In this document: positions 6,198-9,180 of the stretch, piece after piece
How positions within the stretch are numbered: the first letter of the stretch is position 1
Layout of the letters: each line of letters opens with the position of its first letter
From: CTSoil-075 sp964292325
GTDB taxonomy: Bacteria; Bacillota; Negativicutes; DSM-13327
Assembly (NCBI GenBank): GCA_964292325.1
Contig: CAXYVG010000124.1
Span: forward strand, 1 to 9,180
Direction of reading: 5' to 3'
Length of the DNA stretch: 9,180 nt
The notes under the pieces: generated by a model
Databases searched by the model: none
Told to the model about the DNA's origin: nothing
Seen by the model: the letters and a program-made list of their open reading frames with translations, nothing else
Program-made: the position numbers and the translations under genes

Positions 6198-6241
6198 TAA
6201 CCAAAAAGGCACTTTACGCCAGTAAAGTGCCTTTTTGGTTA
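6198..6241. terminator. Bidirectional intrinsic terminator between ppx and the PepT-like gene
   Basis: A perfect 20-bp inverted repeat (6198-6217 and 6222-6241) has a GCCA loop. Each arm carries GGCACTTTAC or its complement next to a run of five A or T, so a hairpin with a trailing T run forms on either strand. It sits 25 bases after the ppx stop and 6 bases beyond the end of the convergent peptidase gene, and should end both transcripts. Confidence 0.95.
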
Positions 6242-6246
6242 CATTT

Positions 6247-7374
6247 TCATTTTTTCATTGTTGCTGCCGTCTTAACAAGGGCAACAACTAATTCAGCGCT
6301 ATTATATAAATCGATCTCTTTAATATACTCCTCAGCAGTATGCACTTTATTCATACCAACACCTAGCACCGCTGTAGGTACACCATAATTATTGAAAAAG
6401 TTGGCATCACTGCCACCGCCTGTAGCTTTTATCTCTGGAGTTAAACCAATGCTTTTGCTTGCTGCGACTGCAAGCGCTACTACAGCAGCATCGTCTGCAA
6501 GCACATAAGGAGCGTAGGCATGTGTCACAACCACTTCTGCCCGGCCACCATTCGCACTTGCCACTCGTTCAAAAGTTTCTTTCATATGCATAGTCTGGGT
6601 TGCCAATTTCTCCATATTACGACTACGTGCTTCACATTGTACTTCTACTTGATCAGGTACAATATTGGTAGCAACGCCACCATGAATGATACCAACATTG
6701 GCCGTAGTCTCAAAATCAATTCGTCCGTAATTCATCTCCGCTAATGCCATACCTGCTATAACAATCGAATTTACACCTTCCTCTGGAGCAATACCAGCAT
6801 GAGCCTTTTTGCCATGAATAGTAGCAGTAATACTATTTTGTCCAGGTGCCATACTAATAATTTCTCCTGGTGCACCACTAGAATCAAGAGCATAACCAAA
6901 ATCAGCTTTCAATACACTTTGGTCGATATGTTGAGCACCATTCAAACCGCCCTCTTCCGCCACAGTAAACACGACCTGAATAGAACCATAAGGAATCTTT
7001 TCTTCCTTTATAATACGTAACGCTTCCAAAATAGCTACAATCCCCGCCTTATCATCTGCGCCAAGGATAGTATCACCTACAGAAGTGATAATACCATCTT
7101 TCAGCTGTGGCTCAATACCATTGCAAGGCTCAACACAATCCATATGAGCACTGAGCATTATGGTAGGCGCTCCCATCACTGCGCCCTGCGCATAAGCAAT
7201 CACATTTCCACAATTACCATCAATTTTGCTACCAACATCATCTTCCGTAACTGTCATACCAAGCTCTTGCAACTTCACCTTTAATATATCAGCCACTTGC
7301 CGTTCTGCTCTAGTCGAACATTTCATCCTTACCAATTGAAAAAATTCTGCTAATACACGTTCTTTATTAATCAT
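6247..7374 (-). CDS. PepT-like M20 family zinc metallopeptidase
   Basis: This is a cytoplasmic di-zinc aminopeptidase of the M20 family, closest in style to the PepT-like group that probably trims N-terminal residues from short peptides. Numbering from the ATG at 7374 (375 aa), the metal-site motifs are complete: S-A-H77-M-D79-C (first zinc ligand and its aspartate), G-A-D107-D-K (bridging aspartate), E140-E141-G-G (catalytic base and zinc ligand), A-L-D164-S (zinc ligand) and K-V-H345-T (last zinc ligand). The insert between about 180 and 290, with HGKKAHAGIAPEEGVNS, is the M20 dimerisation domain. A GTG lies one codon upstream at 7377, but AGGAGG (complement of 7382-7387) is 7 bases from the ATG and only 4 from the GTG, so the ATG is preferred. 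The gene is convergent with ppx and divergent from the YkuS-like gene. Exact substrate is unknown. Confidence 0.93.
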   Translation of the reverse strand: MINKERVLAEFFQLVRMKCSTRAERQVADILKVKLQELGMTVTEDDVGSKIDGNCGNVIAYAQGAVMGAPTIMLSAHMDCVEPCNGIEPQLKDGIITSVGDTILGADDKAGIVAILEALRIIKEEKIPYGSIQVVFTVAEEGGLNGAQHIDQSVLKADFGYALDSSGAPGEIISMAPGQNSITATIHGKKAHAGIAPEEGVNSIVIAGMALAEMNYGRIDFETTANVGIIHGGVATNIVPDQVEVQCEARSRNMEKLATQTMHMKETFERVASANGGRAEVVVTHAYAPYVLADDAAVVALAVAASKSIGLTPEIKATGGGSDANFFNNYGVPTAVLGVGMNKVHTAEEYIKEIDLYNSAELVVALVKTAATMKK

Positions 7375-7387
7375 CACAAAGCCTCCT

Positions 7388-7403
7388 ACAAACTATTGTT
7401 TGT
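7388..7403 (-). repeat. Small inverted repeat beside the peptidase ribosome site
   Basis: ACAAAC-TATT-GTTTGT is a perfect 6-bp inverted repeat directly upstream of AGGAGG. In the mRNA it could form a weak hairpin near the ribosome site, or be an operator. A second palindrome, GAAAAAAA-CTTA-TTTTTTTC, lies at 7411-7430. The 143-base divergent gap otherwise shows no convincing consensus promoter. Confidence 0.3.
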
Positions 7404-7520
7404 TGTCTTTGAAAAAAACTTATTTTTTTCGCTAATCAACGACATATCGTCCCTATATTCTTTAGCTCTTGTACACATACTATTATCATAAACAACAAAT
7501 GCTAAAGGAAGTTCAACGAA

Positions 7521-7823
7521 ATGTCTAAAATCATCGCCCTACAATCTACAAATCAATCACTAGCACTTTTACTGCAAGAACATGGTTATCAAGTCATTGA
7601 TATGTATGAAGCCCATCGCCAACATTCGAGTATCGCTGCTTATTTATATACCACCTATCACCCTGATGCTTTTACTTCTCATTATAGTCTAGCCGAATCA
7701 GTTGATAATATCCTAGGTAATATGGATGATAATAGCTATTTCAGAAATACACTGATGCTAAATATCAGCAACCTAGAACCTGAACAAATATTAATGATAC
7801 TTGAGCATAGGTTCTACCAGTAA
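7521..7823 (+). CDS. Small YkuS/UPF0180-like protein, 100 aa
   Basis: The protein has the general shape of the YkuS (UPF0180) family of small Firmicute proteins of unknown role. A short N-terminal strand and helix (IIALQSTNQSLALLLQEHGY) is followed by QVIDMYEA. A central part contains ADS-like and G-N turns (AESVDNILGNMDD), then comes a strand (TLMLNIS) and a closing helix (LEPEQILMILEHRF). It is about 20 residues longer than typical YkuS and lacks the usual cysteine cluster, so the assignment is tentative. No signal peptide or membrane segment is seen. AAAGGAAG (7504-7511) lies nine bases before the ATG. It diverges from the peptidase gene, and its stop codon is 3 bases from the end of the convergent MgtE_N/CBS gene. 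Confidence 0.75.
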   Translation: MSKIIALQSTNQSLALLLQEHGYQVIDMYEAHRQHSSIAAYLYTTYHPDAFTSHYSLAESVDNILGNMDDNSYFRNTLMLNISNLEPEQILMILEHRFYQ

Positions 7824-7826
7824 TTA

Positions 7827-9116
7827 CTATCTCCCTCGTCCTCCCCACCTACTAAGTGCAAACCAAGAATAAGTATCCATTTTACCACGTTCAGGTATTA
7901 ATATATCAAGAACATCATCTACAGTAACAATCCCTAAAATAACGCCTTGGTCATCAACAACTGGCACAGCCAATAATCCATATTTATTAATCACTTCTGC
8001 AACATGTTGATGATCATCCTCTGGTTTTACCATTACTATTTTCTTATTCATTAGATCTTGTAGCATCATAGTTGGCGCTGCTACAATTAATTCACGTAAC
8101 GATAAAACACCTTGCAAACGTTCTTCTTGATCAATCACGTACAAATAATAAATCGTTTCTGCTTCTGGTGCTAACTTTCTCAACTGATTGATTACCTCTT
8201 CGGTTGTAAGTTCTGCAGAAAATGCAATAAATTCGGTAGTCATTAACGCTCCTGCAGTATCTTCCTCATACTGCATCAATTCCCGCACTTCTTCAGCGTC
8301 ATCTAATTCCATCAATCTCAATAACTCTTCTGATTTTTCAGCATTTAGTTCTACCAAAATATCGGCCGCTTCATCTGGCGCCATTTCCTCTAAGAGATCC
8401 GATGCTCGTTGCTGATCCATTTGCTCAATAATTTCTACTTGTGAGTCCAAATCCATTTCCGTCAATGCATCAATGGCTTGTTGATCATCTAAATTATCAA
8501 TAAAATTTGCCCGTCTCTTATAATCCATTTCTTCTAATAGATCCGCAATATCAGCAGGATGTAGTTCACTAACCTGTTGTTTTTCATGATTCAACTGTAG
8601 ATTCGAGTTCCAACTTTCTAAAGGTTTAATATATTGCCAACCCAAAAAATTATTCTTGTAATTTTTAAATAAAAATTCTAATCCCAGACGTCGAAAAAGT
8701 CCCCTGACACCAATATCTACAGCAACAAGCACCATTCGTTGAAGATCATCTTGCATAATCCAAGATAAGGTAATATCATTCACTCGTACAATTTTCGAAC
8801 CTTTTAAATCAATGATTTGCTTATCTAACAACCACTTACTTATATAGATATCATTATCATGCAAGGTTACCGTTTTCGCTGTAGTAAAATCCCCGTTCAG
8901 TCTTACCTCTTTATAATTGAAAATTTCTATTTGATCAATCGGAATCAATTCATGGATTTTTTTAGTATGCTTAATGCCGATAATGTGAGGATAGGCACCT
9001 TCCCAGCGTACCGCCATATCTTTTATCTTACCGATACGTTGCCCACTTTTATCATAAATAGAAGTCCCTAATAATTTACTAAAATAAAATTCCCCCAATA
9101 CTTTAAATCCACTCAT
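7827..9116 (-). CDS. Soluble PRC-barrel / MgtE_N / twin-CBS protein
   Basis: The 429-aa protein carries the cytoplasmic sensor part of the MgtE magnesium channel without the membrane pore. Residues about 14-65 (LLGTSIYDKSGQRIGKIKDM) form a PRC-barrel, and a second PRC-like stretch lies near 93-147 (LLDKQIIDLKGSKIVRVNDI). Residues about 183-285 are the MgtE_N superhelix, with repeated LHPADIADLLEEM, LDDQQAIDALTEM and LDDAEEVREL units rich in Asp/Glu. DTAGALMT (286-293) starts the first CBS domain, and LMNKKIVMVKPEDDHQHVAE to about 407 is the second, with the typical PVVDDQGVILGIVTVDDV core. It ends GGRGR with no transmembrane helix. In MgtE these domains bind Mg2+ and close the channel; here a regulatory or partner role in divalent metal homeostasis is inferred. 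The ATG has an excellent site, AAGGAGGA (complement of 9124-9131). Confidence 0.92.
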   Translation of the reverse strand: MSGFKVLGEFYFSKLLGTSIYDKSGQRIGKIKDMAVRWEGAYPHIIGIKHTKKIHELIPIDQIEIFNYKEVRLNGDFTTAKTVTLHDNDIYISKWLLDKQIIDLKGSKIVRVNDITLSWIMQDDLQRMVLVAVDIGVRGLFRRLGLEFLFKNYKNNFLGWQYIKPLESWNSNLQLNHEKQQVSELHPADIADLLEEMDYKRRANFIDNLDDQQAIDALTEMDLDSQVEIIEQMDQQRASDLLEEMAPDEAADILVELNAEKSEELLRLMELDDAEEVRELMQYEEDTAGALMTTEFIAFSAELTTEEVINQLRKLAPEAETIYYLYVIDQEERLQGVLSLRELIVAAPTMMLQDLMNKKIVMVKPEDDHQHVAEVINKYGLLAVPVVDDQGVILGIVTVDDVLDILIPERGKMDTYSWFALSRWGGRGR

Positions 9117-9180
9117 GATCTATTCCTCCTTCTTTACCTGGATTCCATTTATCACTTGTAGAAAAACAACGAAATCCATT
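9117..9180 (-). promoter_or_regulatory. Leader of the MgtE_N/CBS gene
   Basis: This stretch holds the strong ribosome site AAGGAGGA (complement of 9124-9131), seven bases before the ATG. No complete promoter is visible before the window ends, so an upstream gene or promoter lies outside. Confidence 0.6.

Noticed and set aside
7411..7430. Palindrome GAAAAAAA-CTTA-TTTTTTTC in the divergent gap
   Set aside because: A pure A/T stem with weak pairing is expected in AT-rich DNA; there is not enough to call a terminator or operator.
8188..8415. Serine-rich plus-strand open frame opposite the MgtE_N repeats
   Set aside because: The serine/asparagine richness mirrors the Asp/Glu/Leu-rich repeats on the real strand. 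It is a shadow frame.
1..9180. Search for insertion sequences, phage genes, CRISPR arrays, toxin-antitoxin or defence islands
   Set aside because: No transposase, integrase, spaced repeats or long terminal inverted repeats were seen. The three tRNAs have no flanking duplicated 3' ends that would mark an integrated element.

Overview
The window looks like a chromosomal segment of a low-GC Firmicute. The best fit is the Negativicutes (Sporomusa/Pelosinus-like), inferred from AT-rich DNA, strong AGGAGG-type ribosome sites, tRNA genes with encoded CCA ends, consensus sigma-A promoters, and protein styles such as a PRC-MgtE_N-CBS protein, a YkuS-like protein and a Ppx with an HD domain. I saw no phage, transposon, CRISPR array or obvious defence system. 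Most of the content is housekeeping.

Left part (1-1927), all on the minus strand. At the left edge is a broken AlbA_2/HATPase-type gene (1-310) whose middle has been lost by an internal deletion. Then comes a compact RNA/protein unit, read from right to left: a perfect consensus promoter (1339-1367), tRNA-Arg(CCU), tadA (tRNA adenosine deaminase), tRNA-Ser(CGA), and a strong intrinsic terminator (493-538). Just upstream is a separate tRNA-Arg(ACG) with its own promoter and terminator; this tRNA is the classical TadA substrate. Between it and the next gene is a 300-bp intergenic stretch with four perfect and two near-perfect DnaA boxes and a very AT-rich segment. It looks like an origin or a DnaA-binding cluster.

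Middle part (1928-6241). A 94-aa unknown protein and polyphosphate kinase (ppk) lie on the minus strand. An exopolyphosphatase/GppA-family protein with an HD domain (ppx) diverges from ppk on the plus strand. The enzymes that make and degrade polyphosphate thus share one 294-bp control region, which carries four copies of the heptamer TTCATAA (one inverted). A near-perfect 20-bp-stem bidirectional terminator separates ppx from the next, convergent gene.

Right part (6242-9180). A PepT-like M20 metallopeptidase (minus) diverges from a small YkuS/UPF0180-like protein (plus). The latter converges, with a 3-bp gap, on a soluble PRC-barrel/MgtE_N/CBS protein (minus) that lacks the MgtE transport domain. 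The last 64 bases hold only the leader and ribosome site of that gene.

The observations most worth following are the DnaA-box cluster far from any visible dnaA, the tRNA-tadA-tRNA transcription unit beside the TadA substrate tRNA, the repeated heptamer between ppk and ppx, and the microhomology deletion scar in the left-edge pseudogene.
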